Assembly (NCBI RefSeq): GCF_018130245.1 | Contig: NZ_JAFCKP010000012.1 | Coordinates: forward strand, 140,189 to 204,188 | Source of the DNA: Bradyrhizobium sp. SZCCT0231 | GTDB lineage: Bacteria; Pseudomonadota; Alphaproteobacteria; Rhizobiales; Xanthobacteraceae | Direction of reading: 5' to 3' | DNA: 64,000 nt | Part shown: positions 47,119-55,675 of the stretch, in pieces | Layout: each line of letters begins with the position of its first letter | Position numbering within the stretch: the first letter of the stretch is position 1 | Notes under the pieces: model-generated | The model's input: the letters and a program-made list of their open reading frames with translations, nothing else | The model's database searches: none | What the model was told of the DNA's origin: nothing | Translations under genes and position numbers: made by a program

Positions 47119-48528
47119 TCACGGTATCTCGTACACCACCATCTTGTCGGCGATGCCACGGAGCGCGGCCTGTTTCTGGATCGGCTTGATCTCGCGCCGC
47201 TGGAGGAGTTCGGCCACCGCCGGCGCATCCGCCACCGGGCCGGTGATGTGAATCTCCCGCGCGGTCGACAGGCTCTGCACGCGCGCGGCGATGTTGACGG
47301 TCTGGCCGAAATAATCCTGCCGCTCGTTGAGCATGACCGCAAGGCAAGGACCTTCATGGATGCCGATCTTGACGATGAGATCGGCGGTGCCGCGCTTCCT
47401 GTTGAGCTCGTCCATGGCCGCACGCATCCGCAGGCCGGCGACGATGGCGTGCTCGGGGCGGACGAAGGTCGCCATCACGGCATCGCCGATGGTCTTCACC
47501 ACTGCGCCCCTTTCAGAGGAGATGATCTCGAGCAGCGCATGAAAATGCGCGCGCACGAGATCGAACGCGGCGAGGTCGCCGACGCGCTCGTAGAGTGCGG
47601 TCGAGCCCTTGAGATCGGTGAACAGGAACGTCAGCGAGGTGATCTGAAGCCGCTGATCGAGACTGAGATTGTCCGCCTTGAACACGTCGCGAAAGGTCTG
47701 GTTCGACAGCATCCGCTTGGCGGTGAGGAACGGCTTGCGCTTGCCGATGAGGTGGTGAAGCGCCTCGGCTGCGATGAACACCGACGGCAGCACGCGCACG
47801 CCGGCCTGGTTCTCCAGCGACAGACGCAGCGGGCCCGGCCGCATGGTCGTCGTCCCCGTCGGAGCCTGCACCTTGTTGTACATGATGGCGAGCTGCTGGC
47901 GATCCCTGGTCGGCTCGCCCTGGATGTCGATGAAATGCGCGGCGTGCGTCACCGGCTCGAAGATGATGACGAAGTCGTTCGGCAGTTGCAGCGACATGGT
48001 CGCTTTCTCGCCCGCCGGCAGCTCCATCGTGTCGAGCGTCACCTCGTTCGCGAGTGCCGCAAAGGATTCCTTGTTGAAATCGACGCCCGAGCTCCAGAAC
48101 ACCTGCTTGAAATATTCCCAGACCGGAAGCGTGTCAGGGTCGTGCGCCGCGATGCGCCGGACGCGCGGGTTCACGGTGAAAGAAACCTCGACCTGGTCGT
48201 CGACGGAGGCCTTGTAGCCGCAGGCGCAGAGCGCACAGTGATAATCGTCCGGCTTGAGCGCCTTCAGCGTCGAGTGCGCGCCGAGCACACCGCCGCAGCC
48301 CGGGCACAGCACGTTCCAGCCGAGGTCGAACAGGCCGAGCCGGGCCGAGTGCAGGAAGGCCGAGATCACGCGCTCCTCGTCGAGGCCGTGCTGCCTGGAA
48401 AAATCGAGGACATTGACGCGGTTGAGCTCGTGATCCTCGCCATGCTCGATGAGATCCGCAATCGCGTCAGTCACCTTCGCATCGGCGGTCTGCTTCAGAA
48501 CGGAAAACTGGGCCTGGATGTCGCTCAT
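47119..48528 (-). CDS. class III adenylate/guanylate cyclase with N-terminal zinc-ribbon domain
   Basis: A 469-residue cytoplasmic protein. The N-terminal half (DUF5939-like) has a CPGCGG...CALCACG zinc ribbon near residues 75-105. The catalytic domain from about 295 has TFLFTDLKGSTALYERVG with the first metal Asp, KTIGDAVMATF with the second, and QTVNIAARV with the transition-state Asn and Arg. Activity is likely; base specificity is undetermined. It lies 50 bases after the P450 gene on the same strand. Confidence 0.88.
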   Translation of the reverse strand: MSDIQAQFSVLKQTADAKVTDAIADLIEHGEDHELNRVNVLDFSRQHGLDEERVISAFLHSARLGLFDLGWNVLCPGCGGVLGAHSTLKALKPDDYHCALCACGYKASVDDQVEVSFTVNPRVRRIAAHDPDTLPVWEYFKQVFWSSGVDFNKESFAALANEVTLDTMELPAGEKATMSLQLPNDFVIIFEPVTHAAHFIDIQGEPTRDRQQLAIMYNKVQAPTGTTTMRPGPLRLSLENQAGVRVLPSVFIAAEALHHLIGKRKPFLTAKRMLSNQTFRDVFKADNLSLDQRLQITSLTFLFTDLKGSTALYERVGDLAAFDLVRAHFHALLEIISSERGAVVKTIGDAVMATFVRPEHAIVAGLRMRAAMDELNRKRGTADLIVKIGIHEGPCLAVMLNERQDYFGQTVNIAARVQSLSTAREIHITGPVADAPAVAELLQRREIKPIQKQAALRGIADKMVVYEIP

Positions 48529-48578
48529 GGCGGGACTCTATCTAGGGTGGATCACGCCATCGGCCAGACGAGCGCCTG

Positions 48579-49946
48579 TCACCGACGCGTGATGCGGAAC
48601 ATGGGTGAGTGGTCCGGCTGGGTGGTGACGACGCCATGCGGGATCACGGGAGTCGCCTGATCGGCAAGCGCGATGCGGAACGCTCCGATCAGCCTTGCCA
48701 GCGCCAGCACGGATTCGGCCTGGGCAAACGGCGCGCCGATGCAGACGCGCGGACCTGCGCCGAACGGCAGGTAGGCAAAGCGGTCCGGCTCCTTCGACAT
48801 GAAGCGCTTTGGAATGAACGCGTTCGGCTGATCCCACAGCTTCTCGTGCCGGTGCAGCAGCCAGGGCGCGATCATGATGATGTCGCCCTTGCCGATCTCG
48901 ACGCCAGCCGCATTGTCCTTCTCGCGCGCGGCCCGCGCGACCAGGAAGGCAGGCGGATAGAGCCGCATGGTCTCCTCGATCACGGCGCAGGTGAATTTCT
49001 GGCGGTCGATGTCGGCGATGCTGTCGAGATGCTCGCCGCGGGTCTCGGACGCCACCTCCTCCTGCGTATCAGGATCGAGCGCGAGCAGATAAAGTGCCCA
49101 GAACAGCGCCGTCGCCGTGGTCTCGTGGCCCGCGAGAATCATGGTCGCGACCTCGTCGACGAGTTGCGCGTCCGAGAAGCCCTTGCCGGTTTCGGGATCG
49201 CGCGCCTCGTCCATGAGATCGAACAAATCGCGCGGCGGCGCGCCGTCCTTCTTGCCGGCCGCACGCCGTTCGGCGATCAGCATGGCAACGAACTCGGTCC
49301 AGCGCTTGCGGAAGCGCGCCCGCGCAAAGTCCATCGGGCTCGGCCAGGACACCGGCAGCACCATGTCGAGGAAATAGGGACGCCCCAACCGCGCGGCATA
49401 TTCCATGATGAAGTTGCGCAGGGTCGCGCCGTGCCGGTCCATGCCGAACGAAAACATCGTGCGCCCGGCGATCTCGAGCGTCATGCGCTGCATGACCTCG
49501 CGCAGGTCGACGTCTTCACTCGTGCGCGCGTCGAGCTTGGCGATGGTCTCGTCGAGCACCGCCGTCATGTGCGGCACCAGATTTGCGGTGGCGCGTGGCG
49601 TAAAGGCCGGCGCAAGGGTGCGGCGCTGAAAGGTCCAGGAGTGACCTTCCGCGATCAGAAGGCCGTCGCCGAGCACGGGGCGCAGCATGCGGATGCCGGC
49701 CGGCGTGCGCGTGTAGTTCTCGTAATTGTTGAGCAGGACGTGCCGGATCGCATCCGGCTGGTTGAGGATGAAACTGTTGCGGAAAAAGAAGCGGCCCGGG
49801 ATGACGTCCTCCTCATAGGCGCGCTGTCCCCAGGTCGCGATCATGTTCTGCCGGATCACCGCGAGCCGGCCGAAGAATGACATGTCGTCGGGCGCACGCG
49901 GGGGAGCCGGTGGGATGATGGGCCGACGCACGCTGGCGATATTCAT
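48579..49946 (-). CDS. cytochrome P450
   Basis: A 455-residue monooxygenase without membrane anchor. The haem-binding FGAGPRVCIGAP has the ligand at Cys402; the oxygen-binding helix reads AGHETTATALFWAL and the ExxR motif is EETMR. The start at 49946 has GGGAGAG upstream. It lies between the hydrolase gene (35 bases) and the cyclase gene (50 bases) on one strand. Fatty acid or terpenoid substrates are possible; no ferredoxin gene is nearby. Confidence 0.93.
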   Translation of the reverse strand: MNIASVRRPIIPPAPPRAPDDMSFFGRLAVIRQNMIATWGQRAYEEDVIPGRFFFRNSFILNQPDAIRHVLLNNYENYTRTPAGIRMLRPVLGDGLLIAEGHSWTFQRRTLAPAFTPRATANLVPHMTAVLDETIAKLDARTSEDVDLREVMQRMTLEIAGRTMFSFGMDRHGATLRNFIMEYAARLGRPYFLDMVLPVSWPSPMDFARARFRKRWTEFVAMLIAERRAAGKKDGAPPRDLFDLMDEARDPETGKGFSDAQLVDEVATMILAGHETTATALFWALYLLALDPDTQEEVASETRGEHLDSIADIDRQKFTCAVIEETMRLYPPAFLVARAAREKDNAAGVEIGKGDIIMIAPWLLHRHEKLWDQPNAFIPKRFMSKEPDRFAYLPFGAGPRVCIGAPFAQAESVLALARLIGAFRIALADQATPVIPHGVVTTQPDHSPMFRITRR

Positions 49947-49981
49947 GGCTCTCTCCCGCAAGATGGGGCGCAGGCAAATAG

Positions 49982-51355
49982 CTAGTAAGTCAGCTCGGCA
50001 ATCGCAATCCGCTTCTCGGAAGCAGGCCAGGCGCGGGCCACGATCCGTTCTTCGCCGAATTGGACCAGGATGTTACGCCCGACCTCGCTGGCCGGAAGCC
50101 GCAGGGTTGCTGCCGCATCCGTGGGCACGCCCGGCTTGACGTCGGCCGGCTCCTTGCCGTCGAACAGCACCACGTCCCGCGGCAGGCCGAAATAGCCGCG
50201 CGGCCGCGACATGATTACGACGGCGCCGGCGTCCTTATCGGCCGGCCCGAGCGGGCGCGCGGGCCGGAGGTGCACGACGTCGGACGAGCGCGGGAAGGGC
50301 GAGCGGTAGATGTGCGTCGTCGGCGCATCCGGTGCTGTCAGGACGAATTCGAGCGACCAGACGGGATCGACCTGCGCCGGCCCCCAGCGGCCGTCGGAGC
50401 CGGTCTTTGAGCTGTGAAGAGCACCACCCTTGCGCTCACCGGTGTCAGGATCGACACGGAAGACATCGACGGTTGCGCCCGCGACCGGACGGTTGGTCGA
50501 CACGCCGCCAGGCGTGCCCGTGACCAGGCCGCTCAGCTTCACGCTGGTCTCCGGCACGATCGCAATGCGCATGGGCTCGCGCCCCGCGATGAACTTGTAG
50601 ATCTCGCGGAAGGCACGCGGGTGAAACGCCACCTCGCGATGGTCGAGCGCGCCGAGCACGAGATTGGTGGCGCCCTTCAGCTCCGGCCCCTCGGCGGTGA
50701 CATTGGTCGGCATGCCGGGCTTGCCGATGAAGCGGCCGTCGGATTGCGCATATTTGTCCATGCCGTCGCTGCGCAGCGTGAGGAAGGCAACGCCCGGCGT
50801 TACCTCGCTCTCGCCCTCGTTCAGGCCGCGCAGGAATGTGCCGCGACCGTTGAACTCGTTGTTCGGTTGGTCGTCGGTCGCGAACACGCCGTGATTGGGC
50901 GTGCCGCACAGCACGGCGTGGCTGACATCGCCGGCGCCGCCGCTTCTGATGACGTTGCGAATGGCGTAACCGCCGCGCGAGCTGCCGACCAAGGCCACGC
51001 GAGGCGCACCGGTGCGGCGCTTCAGCTCGGCGATGGCCGCAGTGAGCTCGCGGCGCTGGTCCTCGGTCGAGGAGCGACCCGCCTGCTCGACCTTGTCGTC
51101 GCTGCGCGCCAGGGGATCGGTGAAATTGATCGCCATCATGCGATCCCGCGCGATGCCGTTCGATTCCATCCGCCACAAGGTGGTCATCCAGAGCGCGTCG
51201 TAATCGCCATTGCCGTGGACGAGGAGGATCGGCGGCACCTCCGTGCCCGGCGTGGCCGCGGGTGCGGTCTGCGCCAGCGCCTCCGTCCGCAAGCTCGCAA
51301 TTGCGAAAGGCAAGCTGCCAACGCCCTGCAAAATCGTCCGTCGCGACAGCTTCAT
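49982..51355 (-). CDS. Tat-exported alpha/beta hydrolase with C-terminal beta domain
   Basis: A 457-residue exported protein. MKLSRRTILQGVGSLPFAIA is a Tat signal with Arg-Arg at residues 5-6. The hydrolase domain has PPILLVHGNGDYDALW and the nucleophile elbow VALVGSSRGGYAIRN. From about residue 265 a beta-rich domain similar to carboxypeptidase-like folds (AIVPETSVKLSGLVTGTPGG) is followed by a tail. It may hydrolyse an ester, but substrate is not known. Divergent from the MFS gene. Confidence 0.83.
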   Translation of the reverse strand: MKLSRRTILQGVGSLPFAIASLRTEALAQTAPAATPGTEVPPILLVHGNGDYDALWMTTLWRMESNGIARDRMMAINFTDPLARSDDKVEQAGRSSTEDQRRELTAAIAELKRRTGAPRVALVGSSRGGYAIRNVIRSGGAGDVSHAVLCGTPNHGVFATDDQPNNEFNGRGTFLRGLNEGESEVTPGVAFLTLRSDGMDKYAQSDGRFIGKPGMPTNVTAEGPELKGATNLVLGALDHREVAFHPRAFREIYKFIAGREPMRIAIVPETSVKLSGLVTGTPGGVSTNRPVAGATVDVFRVDPDTGERKGGALHSSKTGSDGRWGPAQVDPVWSLEFVLTAPDAPTTHIYRSPFPRSSDVVHLRPARPLGPADKDAGAVVIMSRPRGYFGLPRDVVLFDGKEPADVKPGVPTDAAATLRLPASEVGRNILVQFGEERIVARAWPASEKRIAIAELTY

Positions 51356-51493
51356 CTGTTCCTCCCCGGCAAGACCTGCCTCTTTGCACCGCTTATAGCG
51401 GCCTAACCACTGGACAGCGAAGGACTTTCGCGGGCATCACTGAATTCGCCGGAATCACCGCGACCACTTCTGCCATCCGATATGGAAGGGGAT

Positions 51494-53182
51494 ATGACCG
51501 AGCAGCCGAACCGCCCAAGAATGGCCGCCGACGGCATCACTGCGCCCCTGCGGTACACCGTATTTCGGCGGATCTGGCTCGCCAGCCTGCTTTCCAATCT
51601 CGGCCTCCTGATCCAGGGCGTGGGCGCGGCCTGGGCGATGACGCAGATGGCGGCCTCGGCGGACAAGGTGGCGCTGGTGCAGACCGCCCTGATGCTGCCG
51701 ATCATGCTGATCTCGATGCCGGCCGGCGCCATCGCCGACATGTATGACCGCCGCATCGTCACCCTGGTCTCACTCGCGATCGCGCTGACTGGCGCGAGCG
51801 TGCTCACCGTGCTGGCCGGCTTCAACCTGATCACCCCCGAATTGCTGCTCGCCTTCTGCTTCGTCGTCGGCAGCGGCAATGCGCTGTTCGGCCCGGCGTG
51901 GCAGTCCTCAGTCAGCGAGCAGGTGCCGCCCAACGCACTTGCGTCCGCGGTGGCGCTCAACGGCATCAGCTACAACATCGCGCGTAGCTTCGGCCCTGCG
52001 GTCGGCGGCGTCATCGTCGCTGCGCTCGGCGCGGTGGCCGCGTTCGCCTGCAATGCGATCCTCTATCTGCCGCTGCTGGTGGTGCTGCTGCTCTGGCGCC
52101 GCAGCACCGAGCCGTCGCGCCTGCCGCGGGAAAAGCTCAACCGCGCCATGGTCTCGGGCGTGCGCTACATCACCAATTCGCCGCCGATCAAGATCGTGCT
52201 GTTGCGCACGCTGGTGATGGGCCTGATCGGGGGCGCCGTGATGGCGTTGATGCCGCTGGTCGCGCGTGACCTCCTCCATGGCGGCGCGCAGACCTATGGC
52301 ATCATGCTGGGTGCCTTCGGCATGGGAGCGGTGATCGGCGCGCTCAACATCCACGAACTGCGCAAGCGCATGAGCGGCGAGGCCGCGATCCGCGCCTGCA
52401 CCATCTCGATGGCGTTCGCGATGGCCGCCCTCGCGCTGAGCACGGAGCCGGTGCTGACGGCAACCGCGCTGGTCCTGGCCGGCGCCGTCTGGATGGCTGC
52501 GATCGCGCTGTTCAACATCGGCGTGCAGCTCTCGGCGCCGCGCTGGGTCGCGGGCCGCTCGCTGGCGGCGTTCCAGGCTTCGATCTCCGGCGGCATCGCG
52601 ATCGGCGCCTGGGGCTGGGGCCATCTCACCGACTATGCCGGCGTCGAGATCGCTCTGCTGACGGCGGCCGGCCTGATGCTGATCTCGCCGCTGCTCGGCA
52701 TCTGGCTTGCGATGCCGCGCGTCGGCGCCCGTAACGAGGATGCGGACGTGCTGGCCGATCCCGAGGTGAGGCTGTCACTGACGGGGCGCAGCGGGCCCCT
52801 GGTGGTCGAGATCGAATACCGGGTCGCCCAGGAGAACGCGCGCGCGTTCCACAACGTGATGCAGGACGTGCAGCTCTCCCGCCAGCGCAACGGCGCCTAT
52901 GGCTGGTCGATCGCGCGCGACATCGCCGATCCTGAATTGTGGACCGAGCGCTATCACTGTCCGACCTGGTTCGATTACTTACGTCAGCGCAACCGCTCGA
53001 CCCAGTCCGAACGCGCACTGCATCAGCAGGCGATCGATTTCCACATCGGCCCCGAGCCGGTGCGGATCCGCCGCATGCTGGAGCGCCCATTCGGCTCGGT
53101 GCGCTGGAAAGACGAGACACCGGACCGCGCCAAGGACGAGGTGCTGCCGGTGGTCGCGACCGCGGCGGGGAGCGGTACGTAG
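51494..53182 (+). CDS. MFS transporter (MFS_3/EntS-like) with C-terminal cytosolic domain
   Basis: A 562-residue exporter. Twelve or so helices span residues 20-410 with the motif MYDRRIVTL in loop 2-3. The last 120 residues (VVEIEYRVAQENARAFHNVM) form a soluble domain seen in other MFS_3 proteins. The start at 51494 follows GGAAGGGG; an ATG at 51482 is possible. It is divergent from the Tat hydrolase, 138 bases apart, so the two may respond together. Confidence 0.88.
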   Translation: MTEQPNRPRMAADGITAPLRYTVFRRIWLASLLSNLGLLIQGVGAAWAMTQMAASADKVALVQTALMLPIMLISMPAGAIADMYDRRIVTLVSLAIALTGASVLTVLAGFNLITPELLLAFCFVVGSGNALFGPAWQSSVSEQVPPNALASAVALNGISYNIARSFGPAVGGVIVAALGAVAAFACNAILYLPLLVVLLLWRRSTEPSRLPREKLNRAMVSGVRYITNSPPIKIVLLRTLVMGLIGGAVMALMPLVARDLLHGGAQTYGIMLGAFGMGAVIGALNIHELRKRMSGEAAIRACTISMAFAMAALALSTEPVLTATALVLAGAVWMAAIALFNIGVQLSAPRWVAGRSLAAFQASISGGIAIGAWGWGHLTDYAGVEIALLTAAGLMLISPLLGIWLAMPRVGARNEDADVLADPEVRLSLTGRSGPLVVEIEYRVAQENARAFHNVMQDVQLSRQRNGAYGWSIARDIADPELWTERYHCPTWFDYLRQRNRSTQSERALHQQAIDFHIGPEPVRIRRMLERPFGSVRWKDETPDRAKDEVLPVVATAAGSGT

Positions 53183-53192
53183 GTTTTGCTTG

Positions 53193-53297
53193 GTCATTCC
53201 GGGGCGCGCGAAGCGCGAGCCCGGAATCCATTCCTCTCAGGAGTTTGCCGCCCGATGGATTCCGGGCTCGCGCCTAACGGCGCGCCCCGGAATGACG
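53193..53297. repeat. GTCATTCCGGGGCGCGCG palindromic repeat
   Basis: GTCATTCCGGGGCGCG and CGCGCCCCGGAATGAC are outer arms; GCGAGCCCGGAATCCAT and ATGGATTCCGGGCTCGC inner arms. Same family as 4711, 27206 and 47067. Its right end touches the stop of the small Cys-rich gene. Confidence 0.9.
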
Positions 53298-53298
53298 A

Positions 53299-53514
53299 TC
53301 ACTGCCCGTGATCGGTCAGCACCTTGTCGCAGGCCTTGCTGAGGCGGGTGCGGTTCTGCTTCAGGCACGCCAGCACGGCGCCATCGCCATTGTTCATCAC
53401 GGCGCGGCAGAAGCGGCTGACATCGCGCGCGCAGGCATCGTGTCCGGGCTGCTGTTGCGCAGATGCGCCGGATGCGCACAGGAGCAGGGAAATAATGAAA
53501 AGAAATCTCGTCAT
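53299..53514 (-). CDS. small secreted cysteine-rich protein
   Basis: A 71-residue protein with signal peptide MTRFLFIISLLLCASGASA. The mature 50 residues have four cysteines spaced C-x7-C-x13-C-x11-C, as in GLG1/ESL1-like Cys-rich repeats. The next gene upstream encodes a second member with nearly the same spacing. Probably periplasmic with two disulfides. Function unknown. Confidence 0.8.
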   Translation of the reverse strand: MTRFLFIISLLLCASGASAQQQPGHDACARDVSRFCRAVMNNGDGAVLACLKQNRTRLSKACDKVLTDHGQ

Positions 53515-53682
53515 CGCGTAATGCCTCTCACCCGAAAGAATGAGCGGGCGAAGCTAGTGCGACGATCCCTAAGCCGCAACGGCTTTATTGGCAGGCTGCA
53601 TGACATCGCCGCGTAGCCCCGGCTTGACGCGGGGCGCATCGCGAGGGGAGCTCTTAAATCGCAACGCTTGCGGCGCTGCGCG

Positions 53683-54006
53683 CTACTGCTTGTCCTGGGC
53701 GTCAGCGACCTTGCGCGAGGCGCCCTTGGCGAGATCCTTGTCCATCACCGCGCGGCAGCCGGCGCTTAAGTCCGAGCGATGCTTGATCATGCACGCCGTG
53801 ATCTTCGGGATGTTGGGGATCTCCGCCGAGCAGAGGCGGAAGGCATCGCCGGTGCACATCTGCTGCGCCTCGGCCGTGAAGGCGAAGCTCGCGCTCGTGG
53901 AAGCGATCGAGACGATGGCGACAAGGCCCAGCGCCAGGCTGGTGTCGCGGATCTTGCTACTCAGGGACTTGGTCGGGAAGGACTTGGCCGTAAACGACTT
54001 GGTCAT
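53683..54006 (-). CDS. secreted cysteine-rich protein, paralogue of the 53299 gene
   Basis: A 107-residue protein with a long signal region (TSLALGLVAIVSIASTSASFA after a basic N-terminus). The mature part has CTGDAFRLC, ITACM and SAGCRAVM, spacing C-x7-C-x12-C-x11-C, matching the downstream small protein. It ends in a basic tail. Upstream are two CRP-type sites (54083-54129) that could control it or the divergent deacetylase gene. Confidence 0.8.
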   Translation of the reverse strand: MTKSFTAKSFPTKSLSSKIRDTSLALGLVAIVSIASTSASFAFTAEAQQMCTGDAFRLCSAEIPNIPKITACMIKHRSDLSAGCRAVMDKDLAKGASRKVADAQDKQ

Positions 54007-54082
54007 TTGAAGCTCCCATTGGCGCCGCCGCAGCAGGCCTGTTGTTGATGGGAACGACGATGCTCCAGCAAAACAGTTTCCA

Positions 54083-54129
54083 CTGTGATGACGGTCACGA
54101 GCGACCCGCCCTCTGTGACCTCGGTCACT
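54083..54129. promoter_or_regulatory. two CRP-type operator sites 30 bp apart
   Basis: TGTGA-TGACGG-TCAC (54084-54098) and TGTGA-CCTCGG-TCAC (54114-54128) both match the CRP consensus TGTGA-N6-TCACA except for the last base. Starts are exactly 30 bases apart, about three helical turns, placing both dimers on one DNA face. They lie between divergent genes. Binding is inferred, not shown. Confidence 0.55.
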
Positions 54130-54258
54130 TTAATGCACCTTGCTGAAATTCCTCCGCATCCGCTGTCGTGTTGGTGTCACGTTAACTGTTCCTTCGCATT
54201 AATGGCTCGTCGCGCGGGAGATTCCGCCGGTTTGGTTGCGTAATTGGAAAGAGCAGCG

Positions 54259-55320
54259 ATGCGTAATGCGTTGGGCCTTATGCTGGCCAGTGTAGTTGCG
54301 GCGGTCGTGATCGCCGCCGGCGGTTGGTTTTATTATTCCGCGAGCGCCGATCAGGGCGCCCCCAAGACAGTTGCCGCCCGTGCCGCCGACCCGTTGCCGG
54401 CACAGGCGAAAATCGCCGCCAGGGACGACGTCGCGACCACCGCGACGATCGCGTCGAAGCCGACCGCCGTTGCCCAGGCACCCGCGCCTGCGCCCGCCCC
54501 GGCCGTGCCGATGCAGCCGAAGCAGGCCTGCGCCAATCCGAACGCGTTGGGTGTGTCCCGCGTGGTCGAGATCGACACGACAGGCGGACCCGGCTTCGGC
54601 TTCGAGCACTTCAAGCAGTTCGACTTCCTGACCGACAAGGAGGTCGTGCTGACCTTCGACGACGGTCCGTGGCCGGTCAACACGCCCGCGGTCCTGAAGG
54701 CGCTCGCGGATGAATGCACCAAGGGCCTGTTCTTCTCGGTCGGCAAGCACGCGACCTACCATCCGGAAATCCTGAAGCAGGTGCTGGCCCAGGGCCACAC
54801 GGTCGGCACGCACACCTGGTCGCACGTCAATCTCAACAGCAAGAAGATGACGGAGCAACAGGTCAAGGACGAGGTCGAGAAGGGTTTCAGCGCAGTGCGG
54901 TTCGCGCTCGGCACCAACCCGGCACCGTTCTTTCGCTTCCCGCAGCTGCAGCACAATCCGGCGATGGTGACCTATTTCGGCACCCGCAACGTCGCCATGT
55001 TCTCGACCGACATCGATTCCTTCGACTTCAGGAAGGGGGCGACGCCGGAGAAGATCGTCGAGACCGTGATGACCAGGCTCGACAAGCTCGGCAAGGGCAT
55101 CATCCTGATGCACGACTTCCAGAAGCACACCGGCGAAGCCCTGCCGGCGCTGCTCGCACGGCTCAAGGCCGGCAGCTACAAGGTCGTGCAGATGAAGGCC
55201 AAGGCGAGCTTCCAGACGCTGCCGGAATACGACGAGGCGCTGCTGAAGGATCTGAAGGTGCCGACCGCGGGCACGAACACGCGCCCGATCTCGAGCGTGG
55301 TGCAGACGGTCTCGCAGTAG
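54259..55320 (+). CDS. polysaccharide deacetylase (NodB homology) family protein
   Basis: A 353-residue carbohydrate esterase family 4 protein. A membrane anchor or signal at residues 5-27 is followed by an Ala/Pro linker and the NodB domain from about 125. VLTFDDGPWPVNTP carries the catalytic and metal Asp, and GTHTWSHVNL the His-x3-His pair. Start at 54259 follows GGAAAGAG. Target is likely peptidoglycan or another envelope glycan. A strong terminator follows. Confidence 0.9.
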   Translation: MRNALGLMLASVVAAVVIAAGGWFYYSASADQGAPKTVAARAADPLPAQAKIAARDDVATTATIASKPTAVAQAPAPAPAPAVPMQPKQACANPNALGVSRVVEIDTTGGPGFGFEHFKQFDFLTDKEVVLTFDDGPWPVNTPAVLKALADECTKGLFFSVGKHATYHPEILKQVLAQGHTVGTHTWSHVNLNSKKMTEQQVKDEVEKGFSAVRFALGTNPAPFFRFPQLQHNPAMVTYFGTRNVAMFSTDIDSFDFRKGATPEKIVETVMTRLDKLGKGIILMHDFQKHTGEALPALLARLKAGSYKVVQMKAKASFQTLPEYDEALLKDLKVPTAGTNTRPISSVVQTVSQ

Positions 55321-55345
55321 GCGAGATCACTCCTCCAACATGCGC

Positions 55346-55377
55346 ATGGCCGGGCTTTCGCCCGGCCATTTGCTTTG
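55346..55377 (+). terminator. intrinsic terminator after the deacetylase gene
   Basis: A 10-bp perfect stem ATGGCCGGGC / GCCCGGCCAT with a TTTC loop, followed by TTGCTTT. It lies 25 bases after the stop codon. Confidence 0.85.
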
Positions 55378-55499
55378 GGCGAGCGGCTTACCAGTAGATG
55401 CCGTGGCGGACTTGGTTGTGACCGGCGCTGAGGCGGTCGTGGCCGCAGCGGGAGCGATCACCACAGTAGGCGCAGGAGCCGTGATCGCCGGCGGGCAGC

Positions 55500-55575
55500 T
55501 GGTGCCGCAAGAGGGATTCGAACCCCCGACCCCGTCATTACGAATGACGTGCTCTACCGACTGAGCTATTGCGGC
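55500..55575 (-). tRNA. tRNA-Thr (anticodon CGT)
   Basis: A complete 76-base cloverleaf on the minus strand. Acceptor GCCGCAA/TTGCGGC, D arm GCTC/GAGC, anticodon stem CGTCA/TGACG with loop TTCGTAA giving CGT, T arm GGGGG/CCCTC with loop TTCGAAT, CCA encoded. It reads ACG threonine codons. Confidence 0.97.
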
Positions 55576-55675
55576 GAACCCTGCCGGGACCCGGGCGATG
55601 CCGGCCCCGATACGCGCGCCCCTGATATCGGGCATGGCCCGAATTGGCAAGGACAAGCCGGGCTTGAAATGCGCT

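Noticed and set aside
55383-55499. Minus-strand fragment after tRNA-Thr reading GDHGSCAYCGDRSRCGHD to a stop
   Set aside because: Cys-rich and interesting, but it has no start codon of its own and runs back into the tRNA.
55340-55564. A 74-codon frame ending QEGFEPPTPSLRMTCSTD
   Set aside because: The tail is translation of the antisense of tRNA-Thr, a well-known false gene.
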